Made by a program: the position numbers and the translations under genes. Below are positions 37,531-47,979 of a DNA stretch of 64,000 nt, piece after piece. A model generated the notes under the pieces. The model did no database searches and was not told the DNA's origin. It was given only the letters and a program-made list of their open reading frames with translations. The DNA is from Acanthosepion esculentum (Eukaryota; Mollusca; Cephalopoda; Sepiida; Sepiidae). Position 1 is the stretch's first letter. The number at the start of each line of letters is the position of its first letter. Where the stretch lies: NCBI GenBank assembly GCA_964036315.1, contig OZ038480.1, positions 11,251,703 through 11,315,702 on the forward strand, read 5' to 3'.

Positions 37531-38549
37531 TTGCATGTTCCTATCAATGTCAGTGGTCTGTGTTCGAGCCAAGGTAATAGGTTGGTTTTTGGATGCGGGC
37601 CGGTGTACGCGTTGAGAGATAAACACGTGCGTCTCCTGAAACGCCCACAACTAACATGACAGACTAGGAATATGAGTCCACGCAAAGAAAAATGTAAAGA
37701 AATAACAAGGATCAATATATATATGTACAAATAAATGATAAAGTATTAACATTAAAGGGTTACATAAACAATAAAATATTGTGTGTTACTGAACAATGAA
37801 CATGAATGAAAAAACATTTAAGCTAGTGAATTGTTTGCGTATGTGTAGTTTGGTTTAGGAGAAAGTCTTAGAAAAATGAAGTGAAACGTGCGTACGTACA
37901 TGTGCGTGCGTGTGTGTATTGTTCATGCATTTTCCAAAAGTTAACGCGTTCTTCCGTGAGAGAGTTACATGTTGTCATGTAATTGGAAAAAGTGAGAAAA
38001 AGTGAGCTGGAAAAGATATCGCCGAGTATTTATAGTCCGGAAAGCGTCCCCTAGTAGCGGTTTCGAAAATTAGAAGGAGGTAACCCGACACTGATTTCCA
38101 ACACAAGCATACATTTTCTGCTTGTAAACTATTCGTGGAATATAAGGTTGCAGCAATAACACACTAGGTGATGTTGGTTTGGTTTCAGTAAAAATGACTA
38201 TTACGCAGTGGAGTTGCTTACTCCATCCCAACTGGGTTGAATTCAGAATTCTCGTTTTCCTTGATTGGTTGCAAAACAATGATAGAGAGAAAAATTTACC
38301 CTACTATTTTACCCGTAGCTGGGATTTAGGAAATTATCTCAACAGAATATTTTATTTCGGCTCACATCATTTTGTATTGAACTGTACATTTTTTACTGTT
38401 GCTTACGAAGTACAAGGCACAAGAGTCACTCAAGCTAGAGGGTTGGGGATTTTGTATATAGATAACCGTTAACTCTAGAATTTAAGATCGTACTGATCGG
38501 GGAAGCATCCTCTTGGGAGTCTGTTCTATAAGGTAGCGTTTCTCTAGAA

Positions 38550-38885
38550 CAGTGTTTCTCAACCTTTTTAAACAACGGCACATCTAGGAGCAAATGAAAA
38601 TATCACGGCACACAACAACATTTTTAAAGAGTATATATTTAAATGTTATGAAATAAAACCATAGATTTTACAAAAATACACACGCAAATAATAACTTACT
38701 TTATTTCAATGTTTCTATTCAACTATTTGCGCAGCTTATTTAATGTGAAACCATTACTACTTCTACACATACACACACACACACACACACGCGCGCGCGC
38801 GTGTGTGTATGTGTGTGTGTGTGGTGACAGTATTTTGCGACACACTTAAGAGGATGTGCCGCGGCACGGAGGTTGAGAATCACTG
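38550..38885. mobile_element. hAT-type MITE with perfect 8-bp target duplication
   Basis: The element starts cagtgtttctcaacc and ends ggttgagaatcactg, imperfect terminal inverted repeats of the hAT CAGTG type. It is flanked by identical 8-bp CTCTAGAA on both sides (38542-38549 and 38886-38893), the duplication length expected of hAT transposases. It is 336 bp long with no coding capacity. Its interior carries an (AC)n(GC)n(GT)n run at about 38769-38822. Confidence 0.93.
38769..38822. repeat. (AC)n(GC)n(GT)n alternating purine-pyrimidine tract
   Basis: About 54 bp of strictly alternating or near-alternating sequence that is also self-complementary. It lies inside the hAT MITE. Such tracts can adopt Z-DNA or hairpins. 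Confidence 0.9.
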
Positions 38886-39009
38886 CTCTAGAAGATGCTG
38901 AGTAGAACTTCTTTCTTACTAATGCAATACGAAAGGCATGAGGGTGATTCGATCTTGTTTATGTGGCATGGCGTGTCCTATCTGTAAAGGTCGGAACTGG
39001 TGGAACTAA

Positions 39010-40465
39010 ATAATGTAGCTCGTCTGGACATTTGTCATAGAAATAGCGTTAGAATTGTGATAGGCTTGCTACGTTTCGTCTGTAGAAAAAAAGTTTGGAT
39101 AGTGGAAAATAATTTATCACACGATGCCACGTAAACAATTTTGAAGCTCTTTGAGACCGGAAAGTGAGGATTGAACAGCCCCAGCCAAGATATGGCAGCA
39201 ATAATCCATTTTTGATTTGCTCTAACTCTTGTAAAGACCATAGCATGGTAGGAGAAGTCTGATAATTTCTAGAGTGGCACAAAGAACCGACCATTTTTCC
39301 AGCGTCTTTAGCGATGGATCGTACATGCAAAATCCACTTAAGGTCTGGGGTGAGCTTGTGTCCCAATAGCCGTTCAAGGTTATGAGCCACCTTGGTTAGA
39401 GTAGGCAGTTACTTTCCTGAGCGGTACAAGGAACTGAACATGTTTACAGCATCATTAGCGATGGGTCGTATATAGTAGTACCACTTGAAATCTGGAGTGA
39501 ACTTGAGTCTCAATAGATGTTCTAGACAAGGGGGCTTTATTAAGAGTACAATAGGATTCATTTGTTTGTTTAATGGCATATCAACTCCTTATGGGTCATT
39601 TAATGCCGAAATTTAATTTTCTTGTGAGCTTTGAAGTAATAAAAACAAAATACATTATTCTACTTTCACAACTGAATAAATGGTAGATGATACTCAGCTT
39701 TGGTGCATATACATGTTAGTGTGGAGATAATTACTAGAGGTGGTGATATGTGTGTTTTATGTTATAGTTTTGTTGAAGTTATATTTTGAAATACAGTTTG
39801 ATTTCTTTAAGAAATTGTAGCATATTATATGGATTAATGTCATGAAATAGTTCTTTCCTGATGGTCAGTTGGTTTTTAGCGACATATCAACACATATATA
39901 GGGTCATTTAATACCGAAATCTTAATATTTTGAACATAATTTTAAAGCTCCAACTAAATATATTTTGAACACAATTGTATGCCTTCAACTACAGATAAAA
40001 TATATTGTTGTTCATTTTGCTATAAATAAGTTATGTTGGCTATTTTGCTATAAAATATATTGTTGGTCATTTTCCTATAATTAAGTATTGTTGGTCATTT
40101 TTTTTTTAATAAAAATTTATTGCTGGTATTTTTACTATAACAATGTATTTTTATATTTTCATAATGTTTTTTGGGGGGTTGGGGGGTTTTGTTTATTATT
40201 TGCCTATAGCGGAGACCCTAACAGATGCTACCACCACGGGTCAGGGTAGACCTGGGAACAACAGCAATTGCGAGGTGATTTCATATACCTCAAAACCGCC
40301 AATCTCCCGATTGGTGGCCTTGTTGCCGGACGTAGTTTATCGTCAAGCCCATGAATAATTATGACAAGAGACACGCTACGAGTTTGGTTTTGGTGATATT
40401 GAATGCTACAAGCCTATTCACCTACCCCAGAAAGATGTTAGAGCAGAGGTTAGTAAATATCAAAG
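39010..40465 (-). pseudogene. CR1/Jockey-like LINE RT fragment, interrupted
   Basis: Minus-strand frames give HKLTPDLKWILHVRSIAKDA and GKMVGSLCHSRNY, then a GWGCSILTF-like segment and YRRNVASLSQF, which are late-RT landmarks of CR1-like elements. An earlier RT piece lies at about 40465-40380. The two pieces are split by dispersed repeat R2 (39555-40365), so that repeat inserted into this LINE. A segment of about 130 bp is present twice (39262-39390 and 39410-39530). Confidence 0.65.
39555..40365 (+). repeat. Dispersed repeat R2, copy 2
   Basis: This stretch carries two leader-like starts. At 39580 there is ggcatatcaactccttatgg; at 39884 there is acatatcaacacatatatag with tcatttaataccgaa. Then come AT-rich tgttggtcatttt units, the GC-richer middle (accctaacagatgctaccac, cctgggaacaacagcaattg, aatctcccgattggtggcct) and a single terminal gtagtttatcg unit. 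About 100 bp around 39780-39880 is also present at 49760-49850, so these two copies share a longer core. Confidence 0.65.
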
Positions 40466-41265
40466 ACAAATCATGATGAACAATAAATGCTGTTAGTGGA
40501 TCATTGGAGAAGCACAACAATCTTTTGTGTTTGCAGAAATGATTTGATCTGAGAGTGAATTAAATAATGCATCATCGACATTATTATTCAGAATTTTGTA
40601 ATAAATAACAAAGGCAAGTAAACAGAGAACACAAACAGCTTTACTTTTGATTGGAAACATGTCAGTGAGTGATGTAATCTGCACGCGAAGGAACACTGAT
40701 TGAATACATAAAGATTACTGGATCTGTTTATCAATATTTCGTCATAGACTATCCCGCAATTCAGTGCACCACCTGCTGGTCGACTGGATCTTTAGAAAAC
40801 AGACAAGACCAATTTTCAAACGGGGATTGAGATCAATTTCTTCAGACGTTAACGTGGCAGACGATACCATTTGGTCGTAGAAATCAGTTAAATTCCAACT
40901 AATACCAGAAACAGTAAAATAATCTGAAAACAAAATAAAAACTTGCAGCTTGGAATTCTTTGTATAAGAAGTCTGATCAAAAAGTATCGAGACTGTTGCT
41001 ATTGTAACGGAGTTAAAGTACACAGAGCGAAGTCGCTTGGCCAAGATTGACATTGAACTCTGTCGGGCCTTATAACGTTGTCGCTCACTTTCGTTGTTTG
41101 CAGCAGTGCTTGGAAGGAAAGTGTATAGAGTGTGGGCGTCTCACCACACCACAGAGGTTTTGATCATCTTGTGTGCAGCAGGTTTGCAGCGGTTATTTTT
41201 TTATGATCCACCAAAAATACGTCGGATGTGAATTCCTCCACACTAAAAACTGACAATGCTTTGCC

Positions 41266-41660
41266 GGCTTACGACCACATCACGTTGAAACACCTGCTCC
41301 CGTACGATCACCGAAGATAAGCAGCGTTGAATCTGGCCAATACCTAGATGGGTGACCGCATGGGAATACCAGGTGCTGTAAGTTTGTATGTGCGCTTGGT
41401 GTAATTGATAATGGATCGGAATTGTTAATCGGAGAGCCGAGTTCCAATTCCCGTTGTGTTCATTATATTTACTTACGCTGAAAAACCTTTGGGAAATATA
41501 TGAATTCACCTCTTCTCCCTCCAGCTATGGGTTAATTAGTACGACTTATATCACTAAACCATTATTATCTCAAAAACATTCTTACAATCTAAAAATATTT
41601 TCTGGCTTTAAATAACCAGTAAAGGGGTTGATAAATCGCAAAAATGAATGAATCAATCAA
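41266..41660 (+). mobile_element. Composite 5S rRNA + tRNA SINE, copy 2
   Basis: Positions 41266-41385 are a full-length 5S rRNA-like sequence: ggcttacgaccacatcacgt, gatcaccgaagataagcagc, then the C-box-like gggtgaccgcatgggaatac and ggtgctgtaag end. It is too diverged (for example gttgaatctggccaata) to be called a working 5S gene. A tRNA-like unit follows at 41393-41456, with ttggtgtaattgataatgg as A-box region and gagttccaattcc as B box. The shared body (ttctccctccagctatgggt) ends in a gaatgaatcaatcaa tail at 41660. Order and spacing match the minus-strand copy at 17026-17402. Confidence 0.82.
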
Positions 41661-41744
41661 GTACTGATTAGTGATTAGCTACGTTGGCATGTCTTTTAGA
41701 TTTATTTACATTCCCTGGAATATAAATTATAGAAACTATCGTGG

Positions 41745-41990
41745 CCACAAAGTCAGTGATCAGTTTACATATTGACTGTAAAGTAGAATTGAATCCCCAG
41801 TTTATATCTACATTATTTTTTGTTTGTTTATAAAATTTTGATTAGGTATATATTCACCTCTTCTCCCCTCTAGCTATGGGTTATTAATTAGTCAAACTTG
41901 TATCAGTAAATCATTATTACCTAAAACATTTTACACTCTAAAAATATTTTCTGCAAAGGGTTGGTAAGCCGTAGAAAATGAATCAATCAA
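41745..41990 (+). mobile_element. Same SINE family, copy 3 (no 5S head)
   Basis: A tRNA-like stretch ending gtagaattgaatccccag (41783-41800) is followed by the family body (ttctcccctctagctatggg, then ctaaaaatattttctgc) and the gaatcaatcaa tail. It lies 85 bp downstream of copy 2 in the same orientation. The 5S part is absent, so it is either 5'-truncated or a tRNA-headed subfamily. Confidence 0.65.
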
Positions 41991-42299
41991 ACAATATGCT
42001 TTGCCATTGTTGGAAATAGTTTCCCTCCCAATGATACAACGGGTTAGATCAGCAATAGGACCAACAGAAACATTTGTATGCAGAAAGAAGAAAATTGATC
42101 TACCCATTAATGCTGACCGTAAAATCTGATATTAATTATAAAAATTCAAGACCGAAATCTGTTATTAATTATAAAATATTAAGACAAAATCTGGTATTAA
42201 TTATAGGTTTCTAAAAATCTGTTATTAATGAAAGGTTTCTACCTAAATCCGATGAATGTTCACTCTACCATTTTTGTGACTGAGCGAATTAATGGATTA

Positions 42300-42965
42300 G
42301 ATAGGTTTAGTATGGTTTGTTTTATTGTTTTAAGGCATATCAAAACATCAATGGGTTACTTAAAGCCGACAAGATTTTTATTGCTGGTAATATTTTTTTT
42401 TCAAAAATGTATTACTGGTAATATTTTTTTTTTTTTAAAAAGAATTTTTGGTAATATTTTCTTTTAAAAGTATTTTTAGTAATATTTTTTCCAAAAAAAG
42501 TATTGCTGGTAATAATGTATTGCTGGTAATAGTTTTTCCCTCAAAAATTTATTGCAAAAATGTTTTGCTGGTATTAAAATCTATTTTCACACGTTTTGAC
42601 CCCAGGTTGGGGGTCAAACACTTGCCCAACAGGTGCCACCAGCCCGAGGACCTGGAAACACCAGCAACCAAGAGGCGGTCCCATGTTTCTCAAAACCTCC
42701 CAATCAGAGGCTTCGCTGTCGGATGCAGCTCATCGTCTAACCCAGGACGCGGATGTAGTTTATCGTCTTACCCAGGACACGGACGTAGTTTATCGTCTTA
42801 CCCAGGACACGGACGTAGTTTATCGTCTAACCCAGGACGCGGATGTAGTTTATCGTCTTACCCAGGACACGGACGTAGTTTATCGTCTTACCCAGGACAC
42901 GGACGTAGTTTATCGTCTAACCCAGGACGCGGATGTAGATTATCGTCATACACATGACGTAGATA
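42300..42965 (+). repeat. Dispersed repeat R2, copy 3 (most complete)
   Basis: Leader ggcatatcaaaacatcaatg with aaagccgac, then an AT-rich array (attgctggtaatatt units, 42380-42560). The GC-rich middle follows (gaccccaggttgggggtcaa, an 8-bp palindromic pair around GTTG; then ccagcccgaggacctggaaa). Last comes a 30-bp tandem array of about 8 units (gtttatcgtcttacccagga..., 42738-42950). Because the unit is 30 bp the frames stay open, producing Ser/Gly- or Thr/Asp-repeat open frames of 131-169 codons that I regard as artefacts. Confidence 0.8.
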
Positions 42966-43159
42966 GGTTTAAAGAGATCTATTACTTATAACTGAGATCA
43001 ACTGCCTAGTGGCCGTGTGACGTGTATCTTTTCACTCGGTGTTTGTTTGCCTATTTTCGTGAAGTAATGATACCGAGTACGTCTCAGAGGCTGTGTGTTC
43101 CTAGAAATGTTTGCTGTAAAAATGGAACTGTTCTTTATTAATCTTCTGGCATAACCTTT

Positions 43160-44400
43160 TCTGCATGACTGATGCTAATCTCCAGACGAGTGACTCGCTG
43201 CACTTTCTCGGGCTGACGTTTTCCGCTGATATGAACTAGAAAGATTATATTGCGTCAATTGCTAGGTGTGCTGTTAGGAAAGTTGGTTCACTGTGTTATA
43301 GACAAGCGTATGGTTGCAAGACAGAAATACGACAACAGTAGAAATAGATTTACGTGATTTATTTCAATAGGAACGTGTGGTTTTGGGACAGCTACCTTGT
43401 GGTATAGTTCATAAGCCGGCTGCCGATCCGGGTTGATCTTTCATAGTAGTTCTCACTGGTTGGCATGGCGCTCCTCCTGCTGACTGCTGCTGACTGCTGC
43501 TGACTGCCCAGACTGACCTTGACAGATCAGTTCACTGGCCTCCCGTGGACGGCTTAGTATTTCCCTGTGTGACCCTTTTTATGGCGTTTTTTATGGCTTA
43601 ACGGGCTCGAAAAACGATGCGAGTATAATTAGGAGGGAAGCATTTTTATTGGTCGAAAAATAGAAGCACTTTGAAATATTATTTTATTTTTCGACCGGAA
43701 CTCGTGCGTCGGGCCTATGCGTAAACGACGATAATGGTCATTTTGTGACCGGGCCTTGTCCCGTTCACATCCGGCTTTCGCTCTTGAGTATGTTCGTTTT
43801 TTTTGCCTACAAATCAGCCGATATATGTCTTATTTTATTTTATAACAACTGTGTCATGCTATAGAATTTTTATCGCCTGAATCTCTCCTACATATTTATA
43901 ATTCTCCCATGTTTTGAATATTGCTGCCACATATAGCTCGGAGCTCCTGCTATATATTTAGATATCCTTGAGAAAATCGAAAGAAGAATCTGCAAAAGTA
44001 ATCGGTCCTGATCTGGTATGTTGGCTAAGGTAGTTTCTCTGTGTCTTTTCTATAAATATTTTCACGGTAATTGTTTTGGTGAGCTTTCTCTTTCTTTTCA
44101 CAAATTTAAGCGCAGTACTAGATTGGCAGCTCGGTCTCATAATTTCACTGTTGAAATTGATAGATATACCGTAAGTTTAATGCTAATAGTTTCTTCTCCC
44201 GCTCTTTCCGCTTGGGAAGTTTTCTTTCCTGTCAAGTATGATCTTAAAAATATTTAAATGCAATAAAATTAGATTAACAGGTAATCTCACCTGTAATCTA
44301 TCTTCTTGAATGACTTTCTTTTAAAGTCTTCTTCCACTCTTTAAACATTTGCGTCTTAGTGGCTTTTATTGCATTGTTTGGGTGAAATGATTACTCCATC
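43160..44400 (+). mobile_element. CR1/Jockey-like LINE 3' fragment interrupted by a solo LTR
   Basis: The LINE sequence (tttccgctgatatgaactag, gctgttaggaaagttggtt) stops at 43293 and resumes at 43848 after the LTR. It then reads FEYCCHI.LGAPAIYL, then KIERRICK.IGPDLVC and HGNCFGELSLSFHKFKRSTR, plus LAARSHNFTVEID, the late-RT block of CR1-like elements. Frameshifts and stops are present. The conserved 3' UTR (gcgtcttagtggcttttatt) ends near 44400. Confidence 0.78.
43294..43847 (-). mobile_element. Solo LTR with 4-bp target duplication
   Basis: The 554-bp insertion is bounded by TGTTATA and TATAACA and flanked by ACTG on both sides (43290-43293 and 43848-43851). Orientation is minus: on that strand a TATA-like cataaaaagggtcac is followed by a (CAGCAGT)-type repeat and, near the end, an AATAAA (gaaataaatcac). 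The internal region was lost by recombination between LTRs (inference). It splits the LINE at 43160-44400. The boundary motif matches the LTR at 62267-63113. Confidence 0.85.
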
Positions 44401-44409
44401 AGGGTATAT

Positions 44410-45680
44410 ATTGCCTAGACACACCACTGCTGCACATGGCGCCCCTTTGACCGTAATGGGTTGCTGAACTCGTGACGTGACAAATAGGCTGTTTTTTAAC
44501 TAGTTACAATAAGTTGGTATCCATGTAGCGAAAATAATAATATATTTACTTAATTTACATATTTATTTTATTTTTCGTGTTATAGATCAATTTAACCAAA
44601 TTGAAAAAAGAAATACCCCGTCTTGGATATTTTAACAAGGGACGTGATGACGAGACATTAGTTGCCATCTTCCAGGCTATTGAATTGTTAATGCTTTTCT
44701 GAAATGCCTGCATTCACCTTTCACAATTCTAGAGCTGGTAGCGATCAGAACATTAAACAACTTAAAGCGACCAGTGTTAGCAGGACACTCACTTGGGTGA
44801 TAATTTATGCACGCCCTTATTCTAGCATTTAACATTTTTACGTTACACTGAATTCTTTTTATCATTTATACAATTATTTGTAATTTATCAGTCATTATTT
44901 CCATTTTGGCGTTATGAATTAATTAGAAAAATGGGTTGTGTTTTATGGGAGATAACCTGTATTAACAAACAAAATCTTTTTTTGGCAACCTTTAACTTTC
45001 GCGCCTACCAAAAAACAGCGTGTCAAAAGGGCGATGATTAGAATTGTAATTAAACCTGAACACATGAAAGTAAATTTATACATAATTTTTTTTGTTCTTG
45101 AGAACTTACAACTTAAACATTATTTATTTATTAGGTTGTTTGTTAACTATTCTATGGCTATTGTTATAATATGCTCTTATAAGGGTGTTCCAATAACTTG
45201 GAACGATTTTATATGTGAATTAAATTTAAGCGTCTAATGATTTGTTTCTTTCTCTTTCAGATTTGGTGGACATTTGGGCGATATTATTTTTCACACATAA
45301 TTGCCATGACTTAAATAGCATGCTCCAATAGAGAAATAAATAAATTTTCACCAATAACACTGATTTATTTACTGTTGACTTTGATCCGTATTAATGAAAC
45401 ACCCTTTAAAACGTACTTCACCATGACGCTTGTTGTCTGAAAACTGACTTCGATCGGCTAGGTATTTACTCGGTCTCCCCCCTGTAGACAAGATGTGACA
45501 TGTCGAGTTTAACGTGGGTAATCCTAGCGCCTACACTTGGGGCAAAGGTCAAAATTTACCCAGCCCTAGTAGACGCAAGATCAGGCACTTTGTATTGTCT
45601 ATGCTTCTCAGCCGAGTTTCCATACCTGAAAATTAAATAAAAATATCTGAAAACTTGCTTACCTTTTACTTTTTATATAG
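44410..45680. other. Intergenic, contains left copy of a direct duplication
   Basis: No gene recognised. Segments at 45148-45186 (attctatggctattgttata) and 45410-45575 (actga..tcggctagg..ttac, ggtcaaaatttacccagc) recur in the same order and orientation at 46308-46490, across the (TA)n/hairpin block. Confidence 0.5.
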
Positions 45681-45684
45681 CTTA

Positions 45685-45747
45685 TTTAAAATAAGTCTAA
45701 ATGTTACCAGTTGAAATATTTTGATCATATATATATATAATATTTTG

Positions 45748-45791
<44 letters not shown>

Positions 45792-45794
45792 CAA

Positions 45795-45839
<45 letters not shown>

Positions 45840-45842
45840 CAA

Positions 45843-45883
<41 letters not shown>

Positions 45884-45982
45884 CAAAATATTATATATAT
45901 ATATGATCAAAATATTTCAACTGGTAACATTTAGACTTATTTTAAATATTTCAACTGGTAACATTTAGACTTATTTATTATA

Positions 45983-46036
<54 letters not shown>
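45685..46036. repeat. Nested (TA)n inverted repeat (H4)
   Basis: Left arm tttaaaataagtctaaatgt and gaaatattttgatcat (45685-45728) is exactly inverted at the right (gatcaaaatatttcaactgg, then tagacttattttaaa, to 45946). Between them TA runs alternate with gatcaaaatatt or its reverse. The right arm's outer 29 bp is repeated once more at 45948-45976, followed by another TA array to 46036. Confidence 0.85.
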
Positions 46037-46038
<2 letters not shown>

Positions 46039-46043
46039 TTAAA

Positions 46044-46236
46044 GTGTGCTATATTTATGGGATAAAGTGCTCAATATCAGAGATAGAGCGTGTGTAAATA
46101 TAAAAGTGAACATAGAAGTTAACACTTAGAGGCGACAGTCTGTTTCATGTTAGATGCAATCGTGAGGCAACTCTGCCTGACGATTGCATCTAGCATGAAA
46201 CAGACTGTCGCCTCTAAGTGTTGACTTCTATGTTCA

Positions 46237-46293
<57 letters not shown>
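46044..46293. mobile_element. (TA)n-linked hairpin element H1
   Basis: A 61-bp leader (46044-46104: tttatgggataaagtgctca...) is followed by two 59-bp arms, 46105-46163 and 46180-46238. They differ at only two positions, both of which would be G:U in RNA. The loop is 16 bp. A (TA)n array follows the right arm directly to 46293, and another TA array precedes the leader. A second copy with the same leader and arms is at 58859-59090. Confidence 0.88.
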
Positions 46294-46298
<5 letters not shown>

Positions 46299-46489
46299 CA
46301 CCTCTATTCTATGGCTATTGTTATAACACGCTCTTATTTATATAACGTACTTCGCCGTGACGCCTGTATAGTTAGTCTGAAAACTGACTCCAATCGGCTA
46401 GGCATTTACCCAGTCTTCTCACTGTAGTCGTGATGTGACAAGGTCGAGTTAAACGTACATTTGAGTCAAAGGTCAAAATTTACCCAGCT

Positions 46490-47900
46490 TTCTGGCAAAT
46501 TTTCGCTGATTATATTGCTGCTACTTCATAGTTTCATGCCAGGCTTATTTTCATCAAAATCGTATGTACGAGTTCAACGAAGTCTGAGTTGAGTTCAAGT
46601 CCCAATAGGTGCTCAAGATGTGACACCCGGTCGTCGTGATTCGTGATAGTTCTGGGTTCAATTGGCGATGAGGAATGTCGCTAGTTTCATTATCGAAGCA
46701 TTGAATGTGACCAACCTGTTTTTTGTTTCCCTACTGAGCTGTTAGAGCTCGCTCAGGGGAGAGAGATCAGCTTCCAATCCCTGGTCAACTCGAGTTTTGG
46801 AGGTGTACCCATATACTTTTGTATCATCAGCATAGGTATTCACAAATGATCGAAGTATACTCTTAGGCAGATCATTTATGTAAAGTAGAAAGACGGTTGG
46901 TCCGATAAGCTAACCCTGGGGGACGCCTGCGTTGATTACTAGGGCCTCAGAGGACAGACCGTTAACAACTACCTTCAGGGACTTACCTGTTAGGAAGGAT
47001 TTTATGATTGAGAAGACTCTTCCAGTGATTCCATCGCTAGAGAGCTTGTGCAGCAATCCACATCATGTCAAAGGCCTCTGAAATATCTAATGCGATCGTC
47101 CTTGAGATCTATTTGTTGCCTCACTGATTCTGTGAATAAAGGATATCAGCAATGGATCGGACCAATCGAAACCCGTACTGCTTGTCGCTCAAGAGGCTGT
47201 TCATTTTAATGTGATCAACAACCTTCTTGTTGATTATAGCTTCGAAAGGATTGCTAATAAGACTGAAGAGATTAATAAGTCTATACTGAGAAGGGGTTAG
47301 CGCTCACCCGCGTTATTAAATATTGGACATACACTTGACACCTTCCACAGACTTGGGGAGGATTTCTTCTTGAAGCAGTAGTTAAATAATTTCCCTAAGA
47401 TTGGGGATAACACCAGATTGATATTCTTAAGAACAGCCATTAGAATTTTGTCTTGGCCAGTGGCTTTCTTAAAGTCAAGATATTATGTCTTCAGTGTTCT
47501 CGTGCTGTAATAATAATGCTACTGAGATTGTGCTCAGAGAGACGGGTGGCCCGTGTCATCTAACATCGAGTTAAAGGCAAAGATCGAGGCGAAGAGCTTC
47601 GCCTTATCTAACGAGGATGAGATGAACTGAGGGCCATTTATAATAGTGGGCACTGACGCTTTGCCTCTATTCAGAATTTGGCTGGGGATCTCCCAGAACT
47701 CCTGTGATTCAGTTTGTTTGCTTTCAACCTTGGCCTGAACTGCATTTTCTAGAACTTTCTTGCAGTGATTGCGAGTAGTTCTGGGTGCAGCATGTGTCCA
47801 ACTACTCCTCTCCCTATGATAGATATTTTAGTAGTGGTTACAGTGAACTATGGCTGCAGCACATTTAAGATTTTAATTGGAATTGTTTCTAGAGTATAAA
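46490..47900 (-). pseudogene. CR1/Jockey-like LINE reverse transcriptase relic
   Basis: Minus-strand frames recover GVPQG followed by a premature stop where the family has a Ser codon, then VFLLYINDLPKSILRSF and NTYADDTKVYGYTSKTRVD. The catalytic YADD is intact (about 46825). Further along are VTFNASIM and LEHLLGLELNSDFVE. Upstream (47000-47500) are RT finger and palm segments with frameshifts. Nothing suggests present activity. Confidence 0.8.
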
Positions 47901-47979
47901 ACTCTCCATTTCAGAAAGGATCAATTCTAAGACGAGGGCAACAGTAACAAACTATAAGGGAATCCTCATTATTATTTTT

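Noticed and set aside
40742..41053. 103-codon minus-strand open frame as a host gene
   Set aside because: No recognisable family; the tctgatcaaaaagtatcgag nearby resembles a Tc1/mariner-type end, but I could not confirm a terminal inverted repeat, so I list neither.
41266..41385. Functional 5S rRNA gene
   Set aside because: Full length but diverged at positions normally invariant, followed by no T-run terminator and instead by a tRNA-like unit and SINE body; a second copy has the same arrangement.
42448..42991. Ser/Gly-rich and Thr/Asp-rich repeat open frames (169 and 131 codons)
   Set aside because: They arise from a 30-bp tandem array in dispersed repeat R2; two overlapping frames are open equally well, and other copies are not open.
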